This document shows positions 5,866 through 14,823 of a stretch of DNA of 52,991 nucleotides, piece after piece. A program made the position numbers and the translations under genes. Within the stretch, counting starts at the first letter, position 1, and each line of letters begins with the position of its first letter. The stretch spans positions 1 through 52,991 of the forward strand of contig SUXG01000015.1 in NCBI GenBank assembly GCA_015061085.1. Direction: 5' to 3'. The notes under the pieces are model-generated. The model was not told where the DNA came from, ran no database searches, and saw nothing but the letters and a program-made list of their open reading frames with translations. This DNA is from Bacteroidales bacterium. Lineage in GTDB: Bacteria; Bacteroidota; Bacteroidia; Bacteroidales; Muribaculaceae.

Positions 5866-7608
5866 ATGGAACAATATATCGTATCGGCTCGAAAATACCG
5901 ACCGTCATCGTTTAAGACGGTGGTGGGGCAAAAATCATTGACTGCAACATTAAAGAATGCGATTGATTCAGATCGCCTTGCTCAAGCATATCTGTTTTGT
6001 GGTCCAAGAGGTGTGGGTAAAACTTCATGTGCGCGAATTTTTGCCAAGACGATAAATTGTTTGCATCCGACAGCAGAAGGCGAGGCTTGCAATGAGTGTG
6101 AATCATGCAGAGCATTCAATGAGGGGCGCTCGCTCAATATTGTGGAACTTGATGCGGCATCGAATAATTCGGTGGACGATATTCGTAATCTGACGGATCA
6201 GGTCAGAGTCCCTCCACAATTAGGAAAATATCGTGTCTTCATCATTGATGAGGTTCACATGTTGTCGGTGGCTGCGTTCAATGCCTTTCTGAAGACTCTT
6301 GAAGAACCACCGAAATATGTGATATTTATATTGGCAACCACAGAAAAGCATAAGGTAATTCCGACGATATTGAGCCGTTGTCAGATATATGATTTTACAA
6401 GAATTACTATCAACGATATAGTGGAGCATTTGTCGTATGTAGCTTCCGAAGAAGGTATCACGGCAGAACCGGCTGCGTTAAATGTCATCGCTCAAAAGGC
6501 AGATGGTGCAATGCGTGATGCGCTGTCGATTTTCGACCAAGTGGCGGCTTCGTCGATGAATAATATCACTTATCAGTCGGCAATAGCTAATCTTAATGTG
6601 CTTGATTATGAGTATTATTTCCGATTGGTCGATGCTTTCTTGCAAGGCAATGTGATCGATTCGTTGCTAATCTATAAGGAGATTAGAGACAATGGTTTTG
6701 ATTCTTTGTTTTTTGTCAATGGATTGGCAAATCATATCAGGGATTTGATGGTCGCAGCCGATCCACGAACCATCCCATTGCTTGAAGTCAGCAACGAAGT
6801 GGGAGAAAAATATGTGGAGCAAGCCAAACGAGTGCACCCAAAATGGTGTTATGCTGCCATGGAGCATTGCAATAGTTGCGACTTGAATTATCGCACATCG
6901 ACCAATAAGCAATTTTTGGTTGAACTTACGCTGATTCGCCTATGTCAACTGATAGGAGATGCGCCGGTGACTAACTCGGAAAGCAAACCGATGTCGCCCG
7001 TAAAACCGACTTCATCAGCCCCACAATCCGCCTCTCATGGGAGCATGCCGTCGCAACCGACAGGATCGGCAATGCAGGCTGCTCAGGAATCTCGTCTGTC
7101 ACAATCTCCTAAGGTGTCAATGCAAAGAGTGGAGTTGCCACAAACAAAAGAGGTGAAAGCTCCGACAAAGCGAACCTCGATGCGTATCTCCGACATTATG
7201 AGTGACTCTAAAGAGGAAGCGGAGAGGGAGAATAAGACGCTAAGAAATAAGCCGATAATCTATGATGAACTGAAAGATTTGTGGTTTCAATTTATCTATC
7301 AGCATCCGGATATGCATATTGTCGTAAATGCTATGCGTAATGCAATCCCGGAGTGTGTCGGTGATTCATTATACAAGATAATGGTTGACAATCCGGCGCA
7401 GATGCAGGCAATAGAACAATCGATGGGAGAAATTCTCTCATTTATGCGCAATGGATTGGAAAACGATATGTTTGCTCTAAATATCGACATAACGCCCAAT
7501 ATCGTAAAGGAACGCATGATGACCCCGATAGAGTTTATCAATAAATTGATGGATGAAAATCCGGTCATTTCTGAAGGCTTGCGCAGATTTAATGCAGAGA
7601 TAGTGTAG
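5866..7608 (+). CDS. dnaX: DNA polymerase III subunit gamma/tau
   Basis: A 580-residue clamp-loader ATPase that helps load the sliding clamp and ties the replisome together. Walker A GPRGVGKTS is at 46-54, zinc Cys at 65, 75, 78 and 81, Walker B IIDEVH at 126-131, sensor ATTE at 157-160 and the SRC arginine finger at 170-172. A Pro/Ser/Gln-rich linker spans about 370-430, and the C-terminal tau region contacts the polymerase. I saw no run of A residues followed by a stem that would produce a short gamma form by frameshifting. The gene is preceded by its own promoter. Confidence 0.96.
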   Translation: MEQYIVSARKYRPSSFKTVVGQKSLTATLKNAIDSDRLAQAYLFCGPRGVGKTSCARIFAKTINCLHPTAEGEACNECESCRAFNEGRSLNIVELDAASNNSVDDIRNLTDQVRVPPQLGKYRVFIIDEVHMLSVAAFNAFLKTLEEPPKYVIFILATTEKHKVIPTILSRCQIYDFTRITINDIVEHLSYVASEEGITAEPAALNVIAQKADGAMRDALSIFDQVAASSMNNITYQSAIANLNVLDYEYYFRLVDAFLQGNVIDSLLIYKEIRDNGFDSLFFVNGLANHIRDLMVAADPRTIPLLEVSNEVGEKYVEQAKRVHPKWCYAAMEHCNSCDLNYRTSTNKQFLVELTLIRLCQLIGDAPVTNSESKPMSPVKPTSSAPQSASHGSMPSQPTGSAMQAAQESRLSQSPKVSMQRVELPQTKEVKAPTKRTSMRISDIMSDSKEEAERENKTLRNKPIIYDELKDLWFQFIYQHPDMHIVVNAMRNAIPECVGDSLYKIMVDNPAQMQAIEQSMGEILSFMRNGLENDMFALNIDITPNIVKERMMTPIEFINKLMDENPVISEGLRRFNAEIV

Positions 7609-7640
7609 CGATTTCAAATAAAGCTTAAAAACAACGAAAA

Positions 7641-8597
7641 ATGATAGATGTAATATTATTGATATTAGGATTGGGTTTAATCCTAATAGGTGCTAATGCA
7701 TTGACTGACGGTGCATCGGCAGTCGCAAAGCGTTTTGGAATTTCGGATTTGGTGATAGGTTTGACGGTAGTCGCATTTGGTACGTCAGCACCGGAATTAG
7801 TGGTCAGTGTTATGGCTGCAATTAATGGCAGTGCCGAACTTGCGTTGGGTAATGTCATCGGTAGTAACATTTTCAATATATTTGCTATTGTCGGATGTAC
7901 TGCTATGGTGATGCCGATAACAGTCGGAAAGGGTACGATGAGTAAAGAAATACCATTGGTGATATTGAGTGCATTGGTAATATGGCTGATGTCAAGTGAT
8001 ACGCTGTTTGATGGCGCCGATGCCAATGTAGTCAGTCGAATTGACGGTCTTGTATTGCTCGGATTTTTCGCAATCTTTATGCGCTATACGTTCTCTATAG
8101 CGAAAGATTCTCCGGCTGAAGAGCAACAAGAAGTGAAGTCGATGCCACTGTTGAAAGCTATAGTATGGATTGTCGGTGGATTATTGGGATTGATATTCGG
8201 AGGACAAATGTTTGTCAATGGGGCGAGTGGAATAGCACGTTCGCTTGGCGTTAGTGAATCTGTAATAGGGTTGACGCTTGTCGCTGCCGGAACATCGCTG
8301 CCGGAACTTGCGACATCGGTTGTCGCAGCGTTAAAGAAAAATCCGGGAATAGCGATTGGTAATGTAATAGGCAGTTGCTTGTTTAATGTCTTCATGATTG
8401 TAGGTACAGCAGCTACTATAGCGCCATTGCCATTGAGCGGAATATCGCAAGTGGATTTGCTGACATACGTCGGAGCTGCATTGCTATTATGGATTTGTGG
8501 ATTGGTAATTGGAAATAGAAAGATAACACGAGCAGAGGGCGCTCTGATGGTGTTGTGCTATGTCGCATATACGGTATGGTTGTTAATGCAATTGTGA
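7641..8597 (+). CDS. yrbG: Calcium/sodium antiporter, YrbG family
   Basis: A 318-residue inner-membrane protein of the CaCA exchanger superfamily with about ten helices. The two inverted alpha repeats are clear: AFGTSAPELVVS with GNVIGSNIFNIFAIVG (about residues 47-95), and AAGTSLPELATS with GNVIGSCLFNVFMIVG (about 214-255). Their acidic and small polar residues form the cation site. It exchanges Ca2+ for Na+ or H+. It lies 32 bases after dnaX, and its stop codon shares one base with the start of the next gene, so the three are probably co-transcribed. Confidence 0.92.
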   Translation: MIDVILLILGLGLILIGANALTDGASAVAKRFGISDLVIGLTVVAFGTSAPELVVSVMAAINGSAELALGNVIGSNIFNIFAIVGCTAMVMPITVGKGTMSKEIPLVILSALVIWLMSSDTLFDGADANVVSRIDGLVLLGFFAIFMRYTFSIAKDSPAEEQQEVKSMPLLKAIVWIVGGLLGLIFGGQMFVNGASGIARSLGVSESVIGLTLVAAGTSLPELATSVVAALKKNPGIAIGNVIGSCLFNVFMIVGTAATIAPLPLSGISQVDLLTYVGAALLLWICGLVIGNRKITRAEGALMVLCYVAYTVWLLMQL

Positions 8598-9424
8598 TGA
8601 AGAAAAGTTATATACGCATATTATTGGCGTTGTCATTCATATCGGTGTTGTCATCTTGTGGAGGAAATAAACCTCACAATAATGATACGATATTGAGCGA
8701 CACAATAGCAAGCGAAACAGCTGAAGAGCAAATCATGTTTGAGTCGCCGGATTTGAGATGGAAAGATTTATGTGGGCACATCAAACAATGCGTGACCAAG
8801 CGTTTTTCGGCTTTTAAGAGGGATTCGGTGTATGTGGCGAAAAGCGTAGATCCCGAATCGTATGATACTATTTGTTTCAATTCGAAAGGACAGGTGGAAC
8901 GAATAGTGATGAGGGCAAATTATAATGATGAAGATTTGTTAATTCAAAACACAACGCTTGTCTATGATGACAATGGAGAGTGTGTCGAAGGATATGATAT
9001 GCTGTCGCAAGATGAGGTGTTTAATGTGAGTCTCAGTCGAAATGAAGATGGCTATATAACAAAGATTTTGCGTTTGCGCACTGATGATGATGTCGTGGTG
9101 TTTGGAGATGAGGTGGAGTGGAAAGATAATCGCATTTCGAAGTACACATATATAGAATATGATATGTCGTCAACTTGGCAGAGAAGATATGATGAGCAAG
9201 GAAAATTGATAGAGGAACAAACCACCTATGTCAGTGTAGAGGAGGGTGGTGAAAACAAACTGAAGTATGGTTATGTTGCAGTTGACTCGTTGGGCAATTG
9301 GACAGAGCGATATATCATAAACGAGTATGTGAATATAGATTATAATGTGGAGACCGGTCGCGAAACGCGAATGACTCAACCACCGACATATTTTGTTGAG
9401 CGACGTGAGATTGTCTATTTTTGA
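8597..9424 (+). CDS. Hypothetical lipoprotein with YD-like repeat strands
   Basis: A 275-residue predicted lipoprotein: MKKSYIRILLALSFISVLSSC gives a classical lipobox with the lipidated Cys at 21, followed by an Asn/Asp/Thr-rich spacer. The rest is rich in short beta-strand units containing DDNGE, DEQGK and DSLGN turns, a pattern shared with YD/RHS-like lipoproteins of Bacteroidota. I do not recognise a specific family. An earlier in-frame ATG exists, but this start restores the signal peptide and gives a TGATG overlap with yrbG. It is probably anchored to the outer membrane. Confidence 0.75.
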   Translation: MKKSYIRILLALSFISVLSSCGGNKPHNNDTILSDTIASETAEEQIMFESPDLRWKDLCGHIKQCVTKRFSAFKRDSVYVAKSVDPESYDTICFNSKGQVERIVMRANYNDEDLLIQNTTLVYDDNGECVEGYDMLSQDEVFNVSLSRNEDGYITKILRLRTDDDVVVFGDEVEWKDNRISKYTYIEYDMSSTWQRRYDEQGKLIEEQTTYVSVEEGGENKLKYGYVAVDSLGNWTERYIINEYVNIDYNVETGRETRMTQPPTYFVERREIVYF

Positions 9425-9551
9425 TAATAAAATCAGAGAAATATAAAAACAATAGGTGTTTCAGTAGTTAAATATTATTAAAAAACATTAATAAATCTTA
9501 TTATATTAATAAAAGTCAAGAATTTTCCATTCGATATAGAGGAATAATTGT

Positions 9552-9559
9552 TAACTTTG
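9552..9559 (+). promoter_or_regulatory. Possible promoter -7 box of the rimP operon
   Basis: TAACTTTG matches the -7 consensus exactly. The base sequence 19-21 bases upstream does not match TTTG well, so the call is moderate. A terminator-like hairpin begins only 10 bases downstream. Confidence 0.45.
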
Positions 9560-9569
9560 TAACCGATTC

Positions 9570-9601
9570 CGGAGGGGGCAATTTGTCTCCTCCGTTGTTT
9601 T
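9570..9601 (+). terminator. Terminator-like hairpin in the rimP leader
   Basis: A 10 bp stem pairs 9570-9579 (CGGAGGGGGC) with 9585-9594 (GTCTCCTCCG) around a five-base loop. It is followed by TTGTTTT. It may terminate transcripts of the upstream lipoprotein gene, or act as an attenuator of rimP-nusA-infB. Confidence 0.65.
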
Positions 9602-9683
9602 ACAGTTAATTGCTGTGCGCAGTCGGTTTTTGAAAAAGGAAATCGGATTGCGTTCAGTCGTTTGTTACCAAAAAAATAGAGAT

Positions 9684-10148
9684 ATGATAGAAAAGGCAAA
9701 ATTAATAGATTTTATTGAGACGTATTTGTCGTCAGGAGACTATTTCTTGGTAGATGTCATAGTTTCGTCTGATAATTGTATCAAGGTCGAAATTGATCAT
9801 GCACAAGGTGTTGATATAGATTATTGTGTAGGCTTGACACGTGCTATCGAGGTTGCCTTTGATCGAGAAGAGGAAGACTACGAATTAGAAGTCGGATCGG
9901 CAGGATTGACATCTCCGTTTAAAGTAAAAGGTCAGTATATGAAGAACGTAGGCAACGAGGTCGAAGTTCTTGCCGCCGACGGAAAGAAATATAAAGGAGT
10001 CTTGAAGGAAGTAACAGACGAGGGTTTTGTAATCGTCGGTGAGGAAAAAGTTAAAAAAGAAGGGGCAAAACGACCTGTATTGGAAGAAGTGTCTCGTGAG
10101 TTTAAGTATAATCAAGTAAAAAGTACAAAATATCTACTTCAATTTTAA
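9684..10148 (+). CDS. rimP: Ribosome maturation factor RimP
   Basis: A 154-residue RimP: an N-terminal alpha/beta domain with the VDVIVSSDNCIKVEIDH strand pair, the EVGSAGLTSPFK motif near residue 72-83, and a small SH3-like barrel ending in Lys-rich strands. It assists maturation of the 30S subunit. The frame is open further upstream, but the ATG at 9684 matches the family's N-terminus. It is the first gene of the conserved rimP-nusA-infB operon and lies 5 bases before nusA. Confidence 0.93.
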   Translation: MIEKAKLIDFIETYLSSGDYFLVDVIVSSDNCIKVEIDHAQGVDIDYCVGLTRAIEVAFDREEEDYELEVGSAGLTSPFKVKGQYMKNVGNEVEVLAADGKKYKGVLKEVTDEGFVIVGEEKVKKEGAKRPVLEEVSREFKYNQVKSTKYLLQF

Positions 10149-10153
10149 AATCT

Positions 10154-11404
10154 ATGGCAAAGAAAGAAGAGACTATTAACATGGTCGATCGGTTCGCCGA
10201 ATTTAAAGAGCTTAAAAATATTGACAAGACAACGATGATCAGTGTTCTTGAAGAATCATTCCGTAATGTCTTGGCGAAGATGTTTGGTTCAGATGAAAAC
10301 TTTGACGTAATTATGAACCCCGACAAAGGAGACTGTGAGATATATCAAAATCTTGAAGTTGTTGCCGATGGCGAGGTTGAAAACGAAGATATGCAAATCG
10401 GCTTGTCGGATGCCCGCGAAATCGACTCGGAATGTGAGATTGGCGAGGATGTGGCAAAGCGTATATACTTTGAAAAGTTTGGTCGTCGTGCAATTTTGAA
10501 TTTGCGCCAAACCCTTCAATCAAAGATTCTTGATTTGCAAAAAGATGCTGTTTATTCTAAGTTTAAAGAGCTTGAAGGCGAGGTAATCGTCGGAGAAGTG
10601 CATCAGATATGGAAAAAAGAGATGCTTCTGCTCGATGAAGACCAAAATGAATTGATAATGCCGAAAGAAGAGCAAATCCCAAGCGATTTCTTCCATAAAG
10701 GCGATATGGTTAGAGCCGTAGTTAAACGAGTGGATAATCCGAACAATAATCCAAAGGTTATCGTGTCTCGCACTGATGAACGTTTCCTTCGTCGTCTATT
10801 TGAACAAGAAGTGCCTGAAATTCATGACGGATTGATTACAATCAAGAGCGTGGCTCGTATCCCGGGCGAGCGTGCCAAAATATCAGTAGAAAGTTACGAC
10901 GACAGAATTGATCCGGTCGGCGCATGTGTCGGCGTTAAGGGTAGCCGTATTCATGGCATCGTTAGAGAACTTCGTAATGAGAATATCGACGTAATCAACT
11001 ACACAAGCAATGCTCAACTTTATATTCAACGTGCATTGAGTCCTGCTAAAATATCGTCAATTCGTCTTAACGAAGAAGAACGCAAAGCAGAAGTGTTTTT
11101 GCAACCGGAAGAAGTGTCATTGGCTATAGGTAAGGGAGGCCTTAACATTCGCCTTGCGTCAATGCTTACAGGCTTTACTATCGATGTATATCGTGACCTT
11201 GATGCCGGTGAAGAAGACATCTATTTGGATGAATTTAGTGATGAAATCGATGTATGGGTAATTGAAGCATTGAAAAACTTAGGTCTTGGCACAGCTAAGG
11301 CTGTATTGAATGCTCCTCGTGAAATCCTTATTGAGCAAGCAGACCTTGAAGAAGATACTGTAGATCATCTTTTAGAGGTGTTGAAGGCAGAATTTGATGA
11401 TTAA
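10154..11404 (+). CDS. nusA: Transcription termination/antitermination factor NusA
   Basis: A 416-residue NusA. An N-terminal RNA-polymerase-binding domain covers about 1-130. An S1 domain (GEVIVGEVHQIWKKEMLLL onward) follows at about 137-200. Two KH domains are marked by GACVGVKGSRIHGIVREL and SLAIGKGGLNIRLAS. The C-terminus is a short acidic helical region instead of the long repeats of gammaproteobacteria, as is normal for this phylum. It controls pausing, termination and antitermination. It is co-transcribed with rimP and infB, and the hairpin in the rimP leader is a possible site of autoregulation. Confidence 0.95.
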   Translation: MAKKEETINMVDRFAEFKELKNIDKTTMISVLEESFRNVLAKMFGSDENFDVIMNPDKGDCEIYQNLEVVADGEVENEDMQIGLSDAREIDSECEIGEDVAKRIYFEKFGRRAILNLRQTLQSKILDLQKDAVYSKFKELEGEVIVGEVHQIWKKEMLLLDEDQNELIMPKEEQIPSDFFHKGDMVRAVVKRVDNPNNNPKVIVSRTDERFLRRLFEQEVPEIHDGLITIKSVARIPGERAKISVESYDDRIDPVGACVGVKGSRIHGIVRELRNENIDVINYTSNAQLYIQRALSPAKISSIRLNEEERKAEVFLQPEEVSLAIGKGGLNIRLASMLTGFTIDVYRDLDAGEEDIYLDEFSDEIDVWVIEALKNLGLGTAKAVLNAPREILIEQADLEEDTVDHLLEVLKAEFDD

Positions 11405-11461
11405 TCGATATAGCGATTTGTATCCCATTAATTAATTTAATAATAATTCACAACAGTATAT

Positions 11462-14287
11462 ATGCCAACAAAAATAAGTAAAGTAGCAAAAGACCTTAAC
11501 GTCGGTGTCAACACCGCTGTGGAATTTCTTCGTAAGCATAATGTAGAAGTAGAGGATAATCCAAATGCACGTATCGATGATGCTGCAGTGGAGATGCTTA
11601 TTAAGGAATACAGCAAAGACAAAGACTTTAAGGAACAACTTAATAAGTACATAACCACGAGAAAAGAAGAGAAAAAAACTGCAAAAGCTGTGAAGGGAAA
11701 GCCTGAAGAGGTGAAAACAAAAATCCCTGAAACAAAGAGTCCAAAGGTGGTTGGAAAGGTCGACTTGGATAGCAAAGGCAATGTGGTGGCGCAAAAGCAA
11801 GTTGAAAAACCTGTTGTGAAAGAAGTTATGGAGGCAAAAGTTGAGGTTAAGGAATCTAAGCCTGAAGTTAAACAAGCCCCGAAACAAGAAATTACACCAC
11901 AAGTAAAGCCTACTTCATCGGTCGTAGTTGACCCTGTGGTAAGTGCTCCTAAGGTTGAAGAAAATAAAGAACAGCCTAACGAAGTGAATAAAGAAAAGAA
12001 GGAGGACGAAGTATTCCGTCCTACACCGGTTGTGCAGGGACCACAATTGAAGGTGCTTGGCTCAATAGATTTATCGGCAATTAATCAGTCGACTCGTCCT
12101 AAAAAGAAAAGCAAAGAAGAGCGTCGTCGCGAACGTATTGACAAAAGCAAAGCGACAAATGCTGCAAATCCTCAGTCAGCAAGCGCATCTTCAGCTAATC
12201 CGGACAAGAAGAAACGCAAACGTATAGGCAAAGAAAAAGTTGATATTGAAAAGACTGCAAATCAACCGGGATTTGGCTCTGACCAAAAACAAGGTAGCAA
12301 ATCGAAAAATGCAGGACAAAACAACAATAATAATCAACCTAAAAACGACAAGAAAAATCGTAATAAACGTCCTATAAAAGTCGAAATTAAGGAAGAAGAC
12401 GTTCAAAAGCAAGTGAAAGAAACTTTGGCACGTCTTACCAATAAGCAAACTAAGAAGAGCGTAAAATGGCGTAAAGAAAAGCGCGAAGAAATGCACAATC
12501 GTGAATTGGAGCAAGCAGAGCGCGCAGCAGCTGAAAGCAAGATCATCAAGATTACAGAATTCGTTACGGCAAATGATTTGGCAAATCTTATGGAGGTGCC
12601 TATCAACAACGTTATTGCTACGTGTATGAATATCGGTGTAATGGTGTCAATCAATCAACGTCTTGACGCTGAGACTATCAATATCGTAGCAGAAGAATTC
12701 GGCTTCACTACAGAGTATGTGAGTGCAGAAGTTTCGGAAGCAATCACTAACGAAGAGGATGCTGAAGAAGATCTTCTCCCTCGTTCTCCAATTGTGACTG
12801 TGATGGGTCACGTCGACCATGGTAAGACCTCATTGCTCGACTACATCCGTAAGGCAAACGTTATCGCCGGAGAAGCCGGTGGTATCACACAGCATATCGG
12901 AGCTTACAGCGTGGAACTTAGCGATGGTCGTCATATAACATTCCTCGATACTCCGGGTCACGAAGCCTTTACAGCGATGCGTGCTCGTGGTGCAAAAGTG
13001 ACAGACTTGGCTATCATCATTGTTGCAGCCGATGACGATGTGATGCCTCAGACTGTCGAAGCTATCAACCACGCTTCTGCGGCAGGTGTGCCTATTGTGT
13101 TTGCTATCAATAAGATAGATAAACCAACTGCAAACCCTGATAAGATTAAGGAGCAACTTTCTGCCATGAACTATCTCGTAGAAGATTGGGGTGGTAAGTA
13201 TCAATCGCAAGATATTTCTGCCAAGAAAGGTCTTGGTGTCGAAGAATTGATGGAGAAGGTGCTTCTCGAAGCAGAAATGCTCGATCTTAAGGCTAACCCT
13301 AATCGTAATGCTGTCGGCTCTATCATCGAATCGTCGCTTGACAAGGGTCGTGGTTATGTGGCTACAGTGCTCGTGCAAAACGGTACGCTCAAGGTGGGTG
13401 ACGTGGTGCTTGCCGGTACTCACTATGGTAAGGTGAAAGCTATGTTTAACGAGCGTAATCAGCGCGTCAAAGAGGCAGCTCCTGCAACGCCGGTGCTTAT
13501 CCTCGGCCTTAACGGTGCGCCTACTGCCGGCGATACATTCAACGTCCTTGAGACAGAACAAGAAGCACGCGAAATCGCTAATAAGCGTGAGCAATTGCAA
13601 CGCGAACTCGCTAATCGTACTAAGAAACGTGTCGGCCTTGAAGAGCTCGGACGTCGCCGTGCATTGGATGACTTCCATGAACTCAATCTCATCGTCAAAG
13701 GAGACGTGGACGGCTCTATCGAAGCGCTTTCCGACTCACTCATCAAACTATCGACAGAAGAGGTTCAAGTCAATGTTATTCACAAAGGTGTCGGTGCGAT
13801 TTCAGAGAGCGATGTGACTTTGGCGGCAGCATCGGATGCTATCATTATCGGTTTCCAAGTGCGTCCTTCGGCAGCAGCTCGCAGAGAAGCAGAGAAAGAA
13901 GGTGTCGAAATACGTCTTTACTCTGTCATCTATAAGGCTATCGAAGAGGTTACAGACGCTATGGAAGGTATGCTTTCTCCGGATATCAAGGAAGAAGTTA
14001 TCGGTATGGCAGAAGTGCTACAGACATATCATATCTCAAAGGTTGGTACTATTGCCGGAGCTATCGTGCGTGACGGTAAGCTTAAGAGCCGTTGCAAGAT
14101 TCGTCTCATCCGTGACGGTATCGTTAAATATACAGGTGAACTCGGTTCGCTCAAACGCTTTAAGGACGATGCGAAAGAAGTGCTCACAGGCTACGACTGC
14201 GGTCTCAGCATTCAGGGCTACAACGACCTTAAAGAAGGCGATATGATTGAAGCATACGAAGAAGTAGAAGTTAAGAAGACACTCTGA
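11462..14287 (+). CDS. infB: Translation initiation factor IF-2
   Basis: A 941-residue IF-2 that places initiator tRNA on the 30S subunit. A small N-terminal IF2_N domain (about 1-60) is followed by a long Lys/Glu/Gln/Asn-rich linker (about 65-350) with an Asn run. A second IF2_N-like domain follows, then the GTPase: G1 GHVDHGKT at 449-456, [20 protein letters not shown] and SAK. Domains II-IV complete it. The 3' half uses more C-ending codons than its surroundings, as expected for a highly expressed gene. Its TGA shares one base with the folK ATG. Confidence 0.97.
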   Translation: MPTKISKVAKDLNVGVNTAVEFLRKHNVEVEDNPNARIDDAAVEMLIKEYSKDKDFKEQLNKYITTRKEEKKTAKAVKGKPEEVKTKIPETKSPKVVGKVDLDSKGNVVAQKQVEKPVVKEVMEAKVEVKESKPEVKQAPKQEITPQVKPTSSVVVDPVVSAPKVEENKEQPNEVNKEKKEDEVFRPTPVVQGPQLKVLGSIDLSAINQSTRPKKKSKEERRRERIDKSKATNAANPQSASASSANPDKKKRKRIGKEKVDIEKTANQPGFGSDQKQGSKSKNAGQNNNNNQPKNDKKNRNKRPIKVEIKEEDVQKQVKETLARLTNKQTKKSVKWRKEKREEMHNRELEQAERAAAESKIIKITEFVTANDLANLMEVPINNVIATCMNIGVMVSINQRLDAETINIVAEEFGFTTEYVSAEVSEAITNEEDAEEDLLPRSPIVTVMGHVDHGKTSLLDYIRKANVIAGEAGGITQHIGAYSVELSDGRHITFLDTPGHEAFTAMRARGAKVTDLAIIIVAADDDVMPQTVEAINHASAAGVPIVFAINKIDKPTANPDKIKEQLSAMNYLVEDWGGKYQSQDISAKKGLGVEELMEKVLLEAEMLDLKANPNRNAVGSIIESSLDKGRGYVATVLVQNGTLKVGDVVLAGTHYGKVKAMFNERNQRVKEAAPATPVLILGLNGAPTAGDTFNVLETEQEAREIANKREQLQRELANRTKKRVGLEELGRRRALDDFHELNLIVKGDVDGSIEALSDSLIKLSTEEVQVNVIHKGVGAISESDVTLAAASDAIIIGFQVRPSAAARREAEKEGVEIRLYSVIYKAIEEVTDAMEGMLSPDIKEEVIGMAEVLQTYHISKVGTIAGAIVRDGKLKSRCKIRLIRDGIVKYTGELGSLKRFKDDAKEVLTGYDCGLSIQGYNDLKEGDMIEAYEEVEVKKTL

Positions 14288-14745
14288 TGTACGTCTTTAT
14301 CAACATAGGATCCAACAAGGGCGATCGTCGTCTTAATTTGAGTCGTGCGATGCGTGGTGTCGGTCACGAATTCGGATTGTTTGAAATGTCGCATGCCATT
14401 GAGTCGGAGCCTTGGGGCTTTGAATCGAATGCGAGATTTCTCAATGTCGGTATAATGTTTCAGACCGATCTTCAGCCATTGGAGGTGCTTGACATCTTGC
14501 AAGGTATTGAAAAATCGATATCGCCTGACTCCCATAGAGATAGTAAGGGAAACTATATCGACCGAGTGATTGACATTGATATAGTGGCGATTGATGAGCA
14601 AGTGATTGATGATGAGCGATTGAAAGTGCCGCATCCTTGTCTTGCAGAACGTCGTTTCTTTCTTGAGCCTATGAATGAGATAGCGCCTGACTGGCGACAT
14701 CCTGTGACCGGCAAGAACGCATCAGAAATGCTCGCCGAATTGTAA
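14287..14745 (+). CDS. folK: HPPK, hydroxymethyl-dihydropterin pyrophosphokinase
   Basis: A 152-residue HPPK, which transfers pyrophosphate from ATP to 6-hydroxymethyl-7,8-dihydropterin in folate synthesis. Family motifs: GSNKGDR near the N-terminus, the EPWGF substrate loop, the RVIDIDIV metal-binding strand and VPHPCLAERRFFLEPMNEI. The ATG overlaps the infB stop (TGATG), so translation is probably coupled. It is unusual to see a folate gene as the last cistron of the infB operon. A palindromic terminator follows 20 bases later. Confidence 0.93.
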   Translation: MYVFINIGSNKGDRRLNLSRAMRGVGHEFGLFEMSHAIESEPWGFESNARFLNVGIMFQTDLQPLEVLDILQGIEKSISPDSHRDSKGNYIDRVIDIDIVAIDEQVIDDERLKVPHPCLAERRFFLEPMNEIAPDWRHPVTGKNASEMLAEL

Positions 14746-14764
14746 TAAAATCGTATCAAAACAA

Positions 14765-14806
14765 TACAAAGCAAAGGGATATCGCATGATATCCCTTTGC
14801 TTTGTA
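14765..14806. terminator. Bidirectional terminator, 19 bp perfect palindrome
   Basis: TACAAAGCAAAGGGATATC (14765-14783) pairs perfectly with 14788-14806 around a GCAT loop. It lies between the converging folK and TonB-receptor genes and can stop transcription from both sides. Confidence 0.85.
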
Positions 14807-14823
14807 GATACAGTTATTGTGGA

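Noticed and set aside
5866..7608. Programmed frameshift in dnaX making a gamma subunit
   Set aside because: I looked for a slippery A-run with a downstream stem and found none, so only the full-length tau-like product is annotated.
12830..13678. A 282-codon minus-strand frame inside infB
   Set aside because: It lies opposite the conserved GTPase region of IF-2 and reflects codon bias of that gene. No family is recognisable.
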